Source: Pseudomonas sp. MAG733B (GTDB lineage Bacteria; Pseudomonadota; Gammaproteobacteria; Pseudomonadales; Pseudomonadaceae). From it: a stretch of 64,000 bases of DNA. The notes under the pieces are model-generated. The model did no database searches and had not been told where the DNA came from. It worked only from the letters and a program-made list of their open reading frames with translations. Numbering within the stretch: position 1 is the stretch's first letter; every line of letters begins with the position of its first letter. Below are positions 53,781 to 62,210 of this stretch, piece by piece. Location: the NCBI RefSeq assembly GCF_036884845.1, contig NZ_CP145732.1:3658001-3722000 (forward strand), given 5' to 3'. The position numbers and the translations under genes were made by a program.

Positions 53781-53809
53781 TTGACTTGCCATCAACGCCC
53801 GGCTAATTT
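53781..53809 (+). promoter_or_regulatory. Sigma-70-type promoter of the short ilvA operon
   Basis: TTGACT (53781-53786) is followed, after exactly 17 bases, by TAATTT (53804-53809). A start at +7 after the -10 would be A53816, the first base of the leader ATG. This predicts a leaderless transcript. Confidence 0.6.
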
Positions 53810-53815
53810 CCGGTT

Positions 53816-53881
53816 ATGACTTCCACCGTTTTGCGCTGCCAGCCAAGCATTATTACCGCCATTCCTCATTTGGCGGGCTAG
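53816..53881 (+). CDS. Leader peptide of the ilvA attenuator (21 residues)
   Basis: A 21-codon frame beginning MTSTVLRCQPSIITAIPHLA. Codons 12-16 are ATT ATT ACC GCC ATT (Ile-Ile-Thr-Ala-Ile), with other Thr and Leu codons earlier. It ends TAG at 53879-53881. No Shine-Dalgarno is present, and the predicted transcript starts at the ATG itself. Its last third overlaps the attenuator stems. It is too short for normal gene callers. The evidence is structural rather than homology-based. Confidence 0.6.
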   Translation: MTSTVLRCQPSIITAIPHLAG

Positions 53882-53920
53882 CTCACGACTGCAGCACCCA
53901 ACCCGCCCTAGAGGCGGGTT
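53856..53920 (+). promoter_or_regulatory. Transcription attenuator with competing hairpins upstream of ilvA
   Basis: Four segments fit a classic attenuator. Segment 1 CCGCCA (53856-53861) pairs with segment 2 TGGCGG (53871-53876); segment 2 GGCGGG (53872-53877) can instead pair with segment 3 CCCGCC (53902-53907); segment 3 in AACCCGCC pairs with segment 4 GGCGGGTT (53913-53920) to make the terminator. A ribosome stalled at the Ile codons 53849-53854 would hide segment 1, favouring 2:3 and read-through. Confidence 0.65.
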
Positions 53921-53927
53921 TTCATTT
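53900..53927 (+). terminator. Intrinsic terminator (attenuator 3:4 stem)
   Basis: AACCCGCC pairs with GGCGGGTT (8 bp, loop CTAGA), followed by TTCATTTT. It ends about 38 bases before the ilvA start. Confidence 0.85.
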
Positions 53928-53964
53928 TCTGTCTCGGGGCTCTGATCAATGTCAGGAGACGATC

Positions 53965-54978
53965 ATGACCAGTACGCCCGCCCAACAAGCCTTGCTTGAG
54001 CACTACGTCAAAAAAATCCTCGCGGCGCCGGTCTATGAACTGGCCATTCGTACACCGCTGCAACCGGCACACGCATTGTCGGAAGCCCTGGGCAACCAGA
54101 TCCTGCTCAAGCGCGAAGATTTGCAACCGACGTTTTCTTTCAAGATCCGTGGCGCCTACAACAAACTGGTGAACCTGAGCACTACGCAAAGGGCTCGTGG
54201 GGTGATCACCGCTTCGGCGGGCAACCATGCTCAGGGCGTGGCACTGGCCGCGCGCGAGTTAGGCATCGATGCGACGATTGTCATGCCCGCCACCACACCG
54301 CAGTTGAAAGTACTGGGCGTGCGCAGTCGAGGCGCCGAGGCAGTGCTGCGGGGCGAGAGTTTTCCATTTGCCCTGGCCTATGCACTGGAGTTGGCGCAGC
54401 AAACCGGCAAGACTTTCGTTTCGCCCTACGACGATCCGGATGTGATCGCCGGACAGGGCACCGTCGCCATGGAAATCCTGCGTCAGCAGCAAGGGGCGCT
54501 GGACGCGATCTTTATTCCTGTGGGCGGTGGTGGATTGATCGCCGGCATTGCGGCGTACGTCAAATACCTGCGACCGGAAGTACGAATCATCGGCGTCGAG
54601 TCTGAGCATTCGGCTTGCCTGCAAGCAGCGCTACAGGCCAATGAACGTGTGGTCCTGCCATCCGTGGGCACCTTTGCCGATGGCGTAGCGGTGGCGCAGA
54701 TCGGTTCTTACGGCTTTGAAGTGTGCAGGTTTTGCGTCGATGAAGTGCTGACGGTGAGCAATGACGAACTCTGCGCTGCAATCAAGAACATCTATGACGA
54801 TACCCGCTCGATCACCGAACCTTCTGGTGCCCTGGCCGTCGCCGGCATCAAGAAGTACGTGGCGCGCACCGGGATCAAGGGACAGACCTTAGTAGCCATC
54901 GACTCCGGCGCCAACATCAATTTCGACAGTTTGCGGTATGTCGCCGAGCGCGCCGCGTTCTGCGATGCCTTGATATAG
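53965..54978 (+). CDS. ilvA: Threonine dehydratase, catalytic domain only (short IlvA)
   Basis: A 337-residue PLP enzyme turning threonine into 2-oxobutyrate, the first step toward isoleucine. The PLP lysine is Lys60 (SFKIRGAYNK); SAGNHAQG (84-91) and the phosphate-binding VGGGGLIAG follow. The sequence is of the biosynthetic IlvA type, not TdcB, yet it stops right after SGANINFDSLRYVAERAAF, exactly where full IlvA enters its ACT-like regulatory domain. The about 170-residue allosteric part is missing, and no remnant follows. AGGAG lies 7 bases before the ATG. A putative attenuator precedes it. Confidence 0.88.
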   Translation: MTSTPAQQALLEHYVKKILAAPVYELAIRTPLQPAHALSEALGNQILLKREDLQPTFSFKIRGAYNKLVNLSTTQRARGVITASAGNHAQGVALAARELGIDATIVMPATTPQLKVLGVRSRGAEAVLRGESFPFALAYALELAQQTGKTFVSPYDDPDVIAGQGTVAMEILRQQQGALDAIFIPVGGGGLIAGIAAYVKYLRPEVRIIGVESEHSACLQAALQANERVVLPSVGTFADGVAVAQIGSYGFEVCRFCVDEVLTVSNDELCAAIKNIYDDTRSITEPSGALAVAGIKKYVARTGIKGQTLVAIDSGANINFDSLRYVAERAAFCDALI

Positions 54979-54983
54979 GTGGA

Positions 54984-55044
54984 TGCAAATGCACTATGTG
55001 AGTGCAAATTGCAGGGAAAATTCACGAGGTTCTTGCAAATTGCA
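54984..55044. repeat. Three direct copies of a TGCAAAT(T)GCA motif
   Basis: TGCAAATGCA (54984-54993), TGCAAATTGCA (55003-55013) and TGCAAATTGCA (55034-55044). The two full copies are 31 bases apart, about three helical turns. They lie between ilvA and the DUF1652 gene. Confidence 0.6.
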
Positions 55045-55209
55045 TGACCGGTGTTAACGCGCAGATACATAAATCCTTGATTTACCGATGAACAGCCGAG
55101 CGCAGCACAGGGCATGTTTTATGCTGTAGCTGTTCTCAAGCTGACCGGGATTCCACATGAGCCAGCGTCGATAGTTGATTGGCAGTCTCACAAAAAGGAG
55201 AGGGTCGCC

Positions 55210-55482
55210 ATGTTTCTTTCTGCCTTAGAACTTCGCAATATCATCGAAAGCAGTTTTTTGCCTAAACGCTGTCAGTGCGAGCTGTCACCGGAACTGAAGA
55301 TGACAGTCAAGGTTTACGCTGACGGTCAGACCGATAATATCGATTTTCTGCGCACCGATATTGATGCGCGGCATCTGAACAGTTGTCGGGAAATTCACGA
55401 GTTGATTGCCGGCCTGCGCACCGATCTTGCGCATCATCACGTCGAGACCGAGCACCGTCATGTAGTGGGCAAGGCACTTTAG
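55210..55482 (+). CDS. DUF1652 family protein
   Basis: A 90-residue protein, MFLSALELRNIIESSFLPKRCQCELSPELKMTVKVYADGQ, then a C-terminal helix EIHELIAGLRTDLAHHH. The ESSFLPKRC start is the mark of the Pseudomonas-specific DUF1652 family. Function is unknown. AGGAGAGGG lies 5-8 bases before the ATG. TGCAAATTGCA repeats lie about 170 bases upstream and might be regulatory sites. Confidence 0.85.
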   Translation: MFLSALELRNIIESSFLPKRCQCELSPELKMTVKVYADGQTDNIDFLRTDIDARHLNSCREIHELIAGLRTDLAHHHVETEHRHVVGKAL

Positions 55483-55551
55483 CCCACGGTTTGAAAGCCC
55501 AACGAGACGCTTCGGGCCTGGAAAAAAGCCAGGCCCAGCGCCAGTTCAAGC

Positions 55552-55821
55552 TCAGTTTTGATAACTGCAAGCGTCTGAAAGTTTTCGATAAGCCAGTTCT
55601 GCGGGTTGGCCCGACTGCTTATCGATGTATTTCATCGTTGCCGTGATCACCAAGCAATCCATAGTGGTGGGCTCGGTCAGGGCAATCACCTTGCCGACGT
55701 GCAATGGCATACCGTAGTGGTACGAAGGTGCTGGTTGAGCGGAGGCGTCGTCAGCCAGGGCAAAACCTGAAAACGAGGCACAGACCAGGGCTGAGGAAAC
55801 GAGCAATACGCGCGTGTTCAT
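55552..55821 (-). CDS. DUF2790 family exported protein
   Basis: An 89-residue protein with signal peptide MNTRVLLVSSALVCASFSGFALA. The mature domain YHYGMPLHVGKVIALTEPTTMDCLVITATMKYIDKQSGQPAELAYRKLSDAC-like pattern, with two Cys residues likely to form a disulfide, matches the Pseudomonas DUF2790 family, often linked to stress or metals but not assigned. The ATG at 55821 has GGAG 8 bases upstream; the longer frame to 55878 is not supported. Confidence 0.85.
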   Translation of the reverse strand: MNTRVLLVSSALVCASFSGFALADDASAQPAPSYHYGMPLHVGKVIALTEPTTMDCLVITATMKYIDKQSGQPAELAYRKLSDACSYQN

Positions 55822-56022
55822 GGGGCAATCTCCAGTGCAGGCTAAAGTCAGCTCGACGTGTTGTCGAACCTGCCGCACTGGGCATCAGAGGGCTCTGAGG
55901 GCGTGCGGTCCAGTAAGTGTTGGACTGCACGATTAAGCATTGGTTAATTCACCTGAACGCCACCTGTCGCTTTGCCACTACCGTTCGGCGGATGAATGCT
56001 CCTGCAGAGGAATGCTTTGCAA

Positions 56023-56048
56023 CTGTAGGAGCGAGCCTGCTCGCGATG
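56023..56048. repeat. Single REP half-site
   Basis: One copy of GTAGGAGCGAGCCTGCTCGCGAT lies just beyond the 3' end of mtlZ. Confidence 0.75.
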
Positions 56049-56060
56049 AGCCCATTGAAC

Positions 56061-57005
56061 TCAGCGAAGATCCAACTGCTGCCGATAAGGCAAATCCGGC
56101 CCGGTCTTGCTGCAAGTCAGCGCCGCCGCCTGAACCGCAAACCGCATCATCGCTTCGATCTGCTCACGGCTCAGCTCACGCAAACCTTCAACCGAATCCA
56201 GTTGCTGCTCAGTCAACCAGGCAATCAATGCCGCCTGAAAAGTATCACCAGCCCCCACGGTATCCGCGATCTTCACCGCACTGGCCGGCACCGACCACGA
56301 ACCATGCGCCCGACTGAACACCGTCGCGCCCTCACCACCACGGGTCAGGAACACCAACTGACAACGGTGCTGCAACCAGCCGTCGATGACTCGCGCAGGA
56401 TCCTGCTCGGGATACAACAGATTCAAATCCTCATCGCTGACTTTGATCAGGTCTGCGTGCTCGACTAGCGTGGCAATCCGCGAACGCCACAGTTCGATAT
56501 TCGGCTCAGGATTGAGTCGCACGTTCGGATCGAGGCTGATCAGGCGTTTACCGCTTTCCCGGCGCACCAACGACAGCAAGGTGTCGGCAATCGGTTGCAC
56601 CACCAGCGAAAACGAACCGATGTGCAAGCCGCGCACCTCCGGCCCAAATTCCGGCAGATGTTCCGGCTTCAACTGCCGATCGGCACAACCTTCGCCACGG
56701 AAACTGTAGTGCGGCGAGCCATTGGCACCGACCGCGACCATCGCCAGCGTAGTGGGCGCGGCGAAATCCAGCAGATAGTCGGTGCGCACACCTTCATCCT
56801 GCAGCACTTGCAGCAAACGCCGGCCCAGGTAGTCGGTAGACAACCCGGCAAAGAGTGCCGCGTCTATGCCCAATCGGCGCAAACCTACCGCGACGTTGAA
56901 CGGCGAGCCGCCGGCAATTGCCTTGAAATTCACTTTTGAAGCCAGGCCGCTGGCGTCGTTTTCACTGAAGAAATCGAACAGCGCTTCGCCACACACCAGA
57001 TACAT
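56061..57005 (-). CDS. mtlZ: MtlZ, fructokinase (PfkB family)
   Basis: A 314-residue PfkB-family sugar kinase that should phosphorylate the fructose formed from mannitol. Motifs: CGEALFDFFSEND start, AGGSPFNVAVGLRRLG (substrate loop) and ADTVGAGDTFQAALIAWL (anion hole, catalytic Asp). The ATG at 57005 begins MYLVCGEALFDF; the ORF upstream to 57101 is intrusion from mtlY. It is the last gene of the mtl operon, 13 bases after mtlY. Confidence 0.93.
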   Translation of the reverse strand: MYLVCGEALFDFFSENDASGLASKVNFKAIAGGSPFNVAVGLRRLGIDAALFAGLSTDYLGRRLLQVLQDEGVRTDYLLDFAAPTTLAMVAVGANGSPHYSFRGEGCADRQLKPEHLPEFGPEVRGLHIGSFSLVVQPIADTLLSLVRRESGKRLISLDPNVRLNPEPNIELWRSRIATLVEHADLIKVSDEDLNLLYPEQDPARVIDGWLQHRCQLVFLTRGGEGATVFSRAHGSWSVPASAVKIADTVGAGDTFQAALIAWLTEQQLDSVEGLRELSREQIEAMMRFAVQAAALTCSKTGPDLPYRQQLDLR

Positions 57006-57018
57006 AATTGTTCGCTCT

Positions 57019-58515
57019 CTAAAGGGTTGCGACATGCTGTTGATAGCGTTCGTAGGCCTGCTGGGAGGCCAGTACGTTTTCTGCAATCGGCAAGGTTTCA
57101 CTGGCCAGATCGAGCTTCACACAGCGCTCGCACAAATCCGCCAGACTGTCCTCGTGCCCGTTTGCCCAGGACTTGCACCACGCCGCCTGAATCGCCGCCC
57201 CGAGGGCCGCGGCTTCGCTTTGTTCGGTGCAGATCACCGGCGAATTCATGATGTCAGCGACGATCTGCCGCCACACCGGGCTTTTCGAGCCGCCGCCGAT
57301 CAGGCAGATGCTGCGGCTTTGTAAGCCATTTTGTCGCAGCAGGTCCAGCCCGTAACGCAAACCAAACGTCGTGCCCTCGACCACTGCGCGACACAGATTG
57401 GCCTGGGTCAGGTTGGTCATGGTCAGGCCCAGCACGCTGCCGGTGGCATGGGGCAGGGCGGGAACGCGCTCACCGTTGAGAAACGGCAGCATGCACACGC
57501 CTTCGGCACCGATGGGCGCCTGGGATACGAGTGCGCTGAAGCACTCGATATCCAGGTCGAACAATTCACGGATGATCCCGCTGGCATTGGTCAGGTTCAT
57601 GGTGCAGATCAGCGGCAACCAGCCGCCACTGGAGGAACAAAACGTGGCGACCGCTGCGTCCGGGCTGACGGTCGGCTGATCCGCATAGGCGTACACCGTG
57701 CCGGACGATCCCAGACTCATGGTGATCGCGCCAGGCCGGATGTTGCCGGTGCCGATGGCGCCCATCATGTTGTCGCCACCGCCGCTGGAGACCAGCGCTT
57801 TCGGGTTTATCCCCAACTGTTCGGCAATGCTCGGCAGAATCGTGCCGACCGCTGCGTGAGCATCGATCAGTTCCGGCAACGCCGCTTGCAGGCGTCCGCT
57901 CGGATCGATGTCGCGCAGCAGTTGCAAATCCCACTGGCGAGTGCGCACGTTGAAATAACCCGTTCCCGAAGCATCGCCGTATTCACTGCAACTGCGGCCG
58001 GTGAGCCAGAAGTTCAGGTAGTCGTGGGGCAGAAGGATTTTGGCGATTCGGGCAAAAACCGCTGGATGTTGCTCCTTGGTCCACAGCAGTTTGGAGACGG
58101 TATAGCCCGGCGCGATGACCACACCGAGACGCTCCAGCGCACCCTTATCACCACCAAGATGTTCGAGCAGACGGTCGTTCTCTGCGGTGGTTTCGGTGTC
58201 GCACCAGAGTTTTGCCGGACGCAGGACCTGGCCCTGATCATCCAGCAACACCAGCCCATGCTGCTGACCGGAAACGCCGATCCCGAGGATGGACTGGCCA
58301 TCGACGTCGGCTGCCAGCAACGCACGGCGGGTGGCGATGGCGAAGGCTTCCAGCCACTGAGTGGTGTCCTGCTCGCGACGGCCATTGGCACCACTGATCA
58401 GCGTATGGGCGGCAGCGCCCAGTCCCAGCACTTCACCGCTGACAGCATCGAGGATGATGGCTTTGGTGCCTTGGGTGCCGCAGTCGATGCCGAGGAATAA
58501 TTGTTGGTTTGCCAT
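57019..58515 (-). CDS. mtlY: MtlY, xylulokinase (FGGY family)
   Basis: A 498-residue FGGY kinase. N-terminal LGIDCGTQGTKAIILDAVSG and the C-terminal LIGGGSKSPVWRQIVADIMNSPV are the phosphate and adenine sites. It should phosphorylate xylulose made from arabitol by MtlD. In P. fluorescens the gene order mtlD-mtlY-mtlZ is known. A repeat separates it from mtlD. Confidence 0.94.
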   Translation of the reverse strand: MANQQLFLGIDCGTQGTKAIILDAVSGEVLGLGAAAHTLISGANGRREQDTTQWLEAFAIATRRALLAADVDGQSILGIGVSGQQHGLVLLDDQGQVLRPAKLWCDTETTAENDRLLEHLGGDKGALERLGVVIAPGYTVSKLLWTKEQHPAVFARIAKILLPHDYLNFWLTGRSCSEYGDASGTGYFNVRTRQWDLQLLRDIDPSGRLQAALPELIDAHAAVGTILPSIAEQLGINPKALVSSGGGDNMMGAIGTGNIRPGAITMSLGSSGTVYAYADQPTVSPDAAVATFCSSSGGWLPLICTMNLTNASGIIRELFDLDIECFSALVSQAPIGAEGVCMLPFLNGERVPALPHATGSVLGLTMTNLTQANLCRAVVEGTTFGLRYGLDLLRQNGLQSRSICLIGGGSKSPVWRQIVADIMNSPVICTEQSEAAALGAAIQAAWCKSWANGHEDSLADLCERCVKLDLASETLPIAENVLASQQAYERYQQHVATL

Positions 58516-58532
58516 GCAATGACCCTACTGAA

Positions 58533-58644
58533 GATCGTTCCCATGCTCTGCGTGGGAATGCCTCAATGGACGCTCCGCGTCTGCTTCTGGATGGGGACGC
58601 AGAGCGTCCCAGGCTGCATTCCCACGCAGAGCGTAGGAACGATC
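58533..58644. repeat. Inverted repeat element in mtl operon, GATCGTTCCCACGCTCTGCGTGGG type
   Basis: The arms (GATCGTTCCCATGCTCTGCG and its complement with one change) enclose a second inverted pair (GGACGCTCCGCGTC / GACGCAGAGCGTCC). It lies in the 127-base mtlD-mtlY gap and overlaps the mtlD stop. Confidence 0.88.
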
Positions 58645-60118
58645 ATTTGGACAATATCCGCTCAAGGGTGGATGTCACCCCCACATCCCGCAAACTATTG
58701 CAGCACCACTCAAACGCCGCGACAAACTCCGCCGAGCGCGGAATCGCCGTACCAAAGATCTCTTCAACTTCCAGCAACCGCTGGGTGATCAACACATCAT
58801 CGGCCACCAACGCCTGACAAAACACCGCCCGTGGGTCCGGGATCGAGTAGGTGTCGCCATTCTCATCCACGCCCTTCAAGTACAAGGCCCACGCGGCGAC
58901 CACCAATGCCGCACGCTTGGTCTCGCGGCCATCGGCGATCAGGCGGTTGATCGTCGGAATGGTGAATTTCGGAAACTTCGACGAACCGTCCGAACACACG
59001 CGCTCCAGTTGATCGGCGATCGCCTGATTGGAAAAACGCTCCACCAGCGTGTTCTTGTAGTCAGTCAGGTCAATGCCCGGCACCGGCGACAGCTGCGGCG
59101 TCACGTCCAGGTCCATGTAGGCGCGCATGTAGCGCACGAACAATGGGTCGTTCATGGTTTCGTGAACGAAGCGATAGCCCTTTAAAAAACCCAGATACGT
59201 CAGAGCCAGATGGCTGCCGTTGAGCAGCTTGATCTTCATTTCTTCGTAAGGCGTGACGTCGTCGGTGAACTGCACGCCAACCTTTTCCCAGGCCGGGCGA
59301 CCGTTGACGAACTTGTCTTCCAGCACCCACTGCACAAACGGCTCGCAGACCACTGGCCACGCGTCGTCGACGCCGTGTTTGTCTGCCAGTTGCAGGCGAT
59401 GTTCGGTGCTGGTCATCGGTGTGATGCGGTCGACCATGGCATTGGGGAAACTGACGTTGGCGCCGATCCAGTCCCGCAACCCGGAATCAAGCACGCCGGC
59501 AAAGGCCAGCAGCGCTTTGCGGGTGACCGCGCCGTTGTGCGGCAGGTTATCGCATGACATCAAAGTGAACGCAGGCGTACCCGCCGCACGGCGTTTGGCC
59601 AGTGCCGCGCAGAGAAAACCGAACACGGTTTTCGGTGCGTCCGGGTTGGCCAGATCGTGCTGGATCTGCGGCAGGTGCGCCATGAACTCGCCGTTGCTGT
59701 CGTCGATGCAGTAACCGCCCTCGGTGATGGTCAGCGAGACAATCCGGATCTGCGGATCGGCGAGTTTGTCGATCAGCGCCTGGACGCCGTCCTCGGTCAG
59801 CAGCATGTCGCGAATGGCACCAATGACGCGGACTTCGGTGTCGTCGGTATCACCCAATTCGAACAGGGTGAACAGGTAATCCTGTTCTTTGAGGTCATCC
59901 CGGGCGCGACGGTCTTCCGCGCGCAGGCCGACGCCGCAAATCGCCCAGTCCAGGCCTTCGCCGGTGTTCATCAGCGCGTCGGTGTAATACGCCTGATGCG
60001 CGCGGTGGAAACCGCCGACGCCGATGTGGGCGATGCCTTGGCGCGTATCGCTCAGGGCGTAGGCGGGCAGGACCACCTCAGGGGCGAGGCGGTGGAGGTT
60101 CTGTTTATTGAGTTTCAT
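58643..60118 (-). CDS. mtlD: MtlD, mannitol 2-dehydrogenase
   Basis: A 491-residue polyol dehydrogenase of the long-chain mannitol dehydrogenase family, oxidising mannitol to fructose and arabitol to xylulose with NAD+. Motifs are HIGVGGFHRAHQAYYTDAL (cofactor) and the active-site KIKLLNGSHLALTYLG with the catalytic Lys. Length is near the 493 residues of the characterised P. fluorescens enzyme. The ATG at 60118 is chosen over a longer frame by that match. It follows mtlK by 16 bases. Confidence 0.95.
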   Translation of the reverse strand: MKLNKQNLHRLAPEVVLPAYALSDTRQGIAHIGVGGFHRAHQAYYTDALMNTGEGLDWAICGVGLRAEDRRARDDLKEQDYLFTLFELGDTDDTEVRVIGAIRDMLLTEDGVQALIDKLADPQIRIVSLTITEGGYCIDDSNGEFMAHLPQIQHDLANPDAPKTVFGFLCAALAKRRAAGTPAFTLMSCDNLPHNGAVTRKALLAFAGVLDSGLRDWIGANVSFPNAMVDRITPMTSTEHRLQLADKHGVDDAWPVVCEPFVQWVLEDKFVNGRPAWEKVGVQFTDDVTPYEEMKIKLLNGSHLALTYLGFLKGYRFVHETMNDPLFVRYMRAYMDLDVTPQLSPVPGIDLTDYKNTLVERFSNQAIADQLERVCSDGSSKFPKFTIPTINRLIADGRETKRAALVVAAWALYLKGVDENGDTYSIPDPRAVFCQALVADDVLITQRLLEVEEIFGTAIPRSAEFVAAFEWCCNSLRDVGVTSTLERILSK

Positions 60119-60134
60119 CACAAGCTCTCTGGAA

Positions 60135-61238
60135 TCAGGCGGCAACGCGCAGTGGGCGGGTCAGCGCCACGCCGTCGGCATCGAATAAATGGCAGTGTTC
60201 GGCGTCCAGGTGCAGGCTCAGGGTTTCGCCGTAACGGCTCGCCAGGTCACCGCGTACGCGCATGGTCAGGGCTTCACCGGAAGCGGTTCGAACGTGGCAG
60301 AAAGTGTCGCTGCCCAGGCGTTCGCTGACGTCGGCGGTGACCTGCAAGGTGCAGTCGCCCGTTTTGGCCAGTTCCAGATGTTCCGGACGAATGCCCAAAG
60401 TCACCGCGCCACCGACGCTCAGGTTGGCGCCGCTTAGCGGCAGACTGATGCGAGTGCCGGCGTCCAGTTGCACTTCACAACCCTGGTCATCGACACGGGT
60501 GACCTTGCCTTTGAGGAAGCCCATTTTCGGTGTGCCAAGGAACCCGGCGACAAACAGGTTGGCCGGCTGGTGATAGAGGTCCAGCGGCGAGCCGACTTGC
60601 TCGATCTTGCCACCGTTGAGCACGACGACTTTGTCGGCCATGGTCATGGCTTCGACCTGATCGTGCGTCACGTAGATCATCGTCGCTTGCAGGTCTTTGT
60701 GCAGGCGCAGCAGCTCCAGGCGCATTTGCACCCGCAGGGCTGCGTCGAGGTTGGACAGCGGTTCGTCAAACAGGAAGATTTTCGGGTTGCGCACGATGGC
60801 CCGGCCGATTGCCACACGCTGACGCTGACCACCGGAGAGTTGCTTGGGTTTGCGCTCCAGCATCGGCCCCAGCTCAAGGATGCGTGCCGCTTCGCCGACT
60901 TTCTTTTCCACTTCGGCCTTGGGCACGCCGGCCAGATCAAGGGCGAACGACATGTTCTTGCGCACGCTCATGTGCGGGTACAGGGCGTAGGTCTGGAACA
61001 CCATCGCCAGGTCACGCTTCGCCGGGCTGACTTCGGTGATGTCGCGGCCATCGAGTTCGATGGTGCCGCCGCTGACTTCCTCGAGGCCGGCGATCAAGCG
61101 CAGCAGAGTGGATTTACCGCAGCCTGACGGGCCGACGAAGACCACGAACTCCTTGTCGTTCACTTCCAGGTCGATGCCCTTGATGATGGAAAAGCCTTCG
61201 AAGCCTTTTTGAAGATTCTTGATTTTCAGGTTGGCCAT
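60135..61238 (-). CDS. mtlK: MtlK, ABC transporter ATP-binding protein for polyols
   Basis: A 367-residue MalK-type ATPase. Walker A is GPSGCGKST, signature [19 protein letters not shown], Walker [12 protein letters not shown], followed by a C-terminal OB-type regulatory domain (about 240-360, [10 protein letters not shown]). It powers the MtlEFG uptake of mannitol, glucitol and arabitol. A REP pair separates it from mtlG. Confidence 0.95.
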   Translation of the reverse strand: MANLKIKNLQKGFEGFSIIKGIDLEVNDKEFVVFVGPSGCGKSTLLRLIAGLEEVSGGTIELDGRDITEVSPAKRDLAMVFQTYALYPHMSVRKNMSFALDLAGVPKAEVEKKVGEAARILELGPMLERKPKQLSGGQRQRVAIGRAIVRNPKIFLFDEPLSNLDAALRVQMRLELLRLHKDLQATMIYVTHDQVEAMTMADKVVVLNGGKIEQVGSPLDLYHQPANLFVAGFLGTPKMGFLKGKVTRVDDQGCEVQLDAGTRISLPLSGANLSVGGAVTLGIRPEHLELAKTGDCTLQVTADVSERLGSDTFCHVRTASGEALTMRVRGDLASRYGETLSLHLDAEHCHLFDADGVALTRPLRVAA

Positions 61239-61265
61239 GATGATGGGCCTCCGCTTTTTTGTTTT

Positions 61266-61369
61266 TTGTAGGAGCGAGCTTGCTCGCGATTAATTTGCAG
61301 GCGACGCGTTCATTCAGGCAGCACGCGTCATCGTTCACGTCCATCGCGAGCAGGCTCACTCCTACAGGG
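61266..61369. repeat. REP pair in mtl operon (mtlG/mtlK gap)
   Basis: Inverted copies of GTAGGAGCGAGCTTGCTCGCGAT and GTAGGAGTGAGCCTGCTCGCGAT lie in the 133-base gap between mtlG and mtlK. Confidence 0.9.
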
Positions 61370-61371
61370 GG

Positions 61372-62202
61372 TCATTTCACGGCGCCAAACGACAGGCCGC
61401 GCACCAGTTGTTTCTGGCTGATCCAGCCGAAGATCAGAATCGGCGCACAGGCCAGGGTCGAGACCGCCGACAACTTGGCCCAGAACAGCCCTTCGGGGCT
61501 TGAGTACGAAGCGATCAGCGAAGTCAGCGGCGCGGCTTTAGACGAGGTCAGGTTCAGCGACCAGAACGCCTCGTTCCAGCACAGGATCAGCGACAGCAAT
61601 ACCGTCGAGGCCAGGCCGCCCTTGGCGATCGGCAGCAGCACCCGGACCATTTCCTGCCACAGCGTTGCGCCATCGAGGCGGGCGGCTTCGAGGATGTCTT
61701 TGGGGATGTCCTTGAAGTAGGTGTAAATCATCCAGACCACGATCGGCAGGTTGATCAGCGTGTAGATGATGATCAGGGCGATGCGCGTGTCCAGCAGGCC
61801 GAAACTCTTGGCCAGCAGGTAGATCGGCATCAGTACGCCCACCGGTGGCAGCATCTTGGTGGAGAGCATCCACAGCAGCGTGCCTTTGGTGCGTTGGGTT
61901 TCGTAGAACGCCATCGAGTAGGCCGCTGGCACCGCAATTAGCAGGCACAGAGCCGTTGCGCTGAAGGAAATCACCACCGAATTCCAGGCGAAACTGAAGT
62001 AATCGCTGCGCTCATTGATGTGCAGGTAGTTCTCCAGCGTCGGCGTGAAAATGAACTGCGGCGGCGTGGCGAACGCATCGATTTCGGTTTTGAAACTGGT
62101 CAGCACCATCCAGAAAATCGGGAAGAAAATCAGGATCGCGATGGCCCAGGCCAGAGTGCCGAGCAGCAGGCTTTGCAGACGGCGGGATTGTTGAAGAGTC
62201 AT
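61372..62202 (-). CDS. mtlG: MtlG, polyol ABC transporter permease
   Basis: A 276-residue inner-membrane permease with about six transmembrane helices and the EAA loop EAARLDGATLWQEMVRVLLP that contacts MtlK. It begins 8 bases after mtlF. It belongs to the MalG-type carbohydrate permeases. Confidence 0.95.
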   Translation of the reverse strand: MTLQQSRRLQSLLLGTLAWAIAILIFFPIFWMVLTSFKTEIDAFATPPQFIFTPTLENYLHINERSDYFSFAWNSVVISFSATALCLLIAVPAAYSMAFYETQRTKGTLLWMLSTKMLPPVGVLMPIYLLAKSFGLLDTRIALIIIYTLINLPIVVWMIYTYFKDIPKDILEAARLDGATLWQEMVRVLLPIAKGGLASTVLLSLILCWNEAFWSLNLTSSKAAPLTSLIASYSSPEGLFWAKLSAVSTLACAPILIFGWISQKQLVRGLSFGAVK

Positions 62203-62210
62203 GGCGGGCC

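Noticed and set aside
54979..55110. Possible decayed ACT domain after the short ilvA
   Set aside because: No frame here encodes residues resembling the IlvA regulatory domain, so the gene is short rather than recently broken.
57331..58500. A 389-codon open frame on the plus strand
   Set aside because: It lies fully antisense to mtlY, which has all FGGY kinase motifs.
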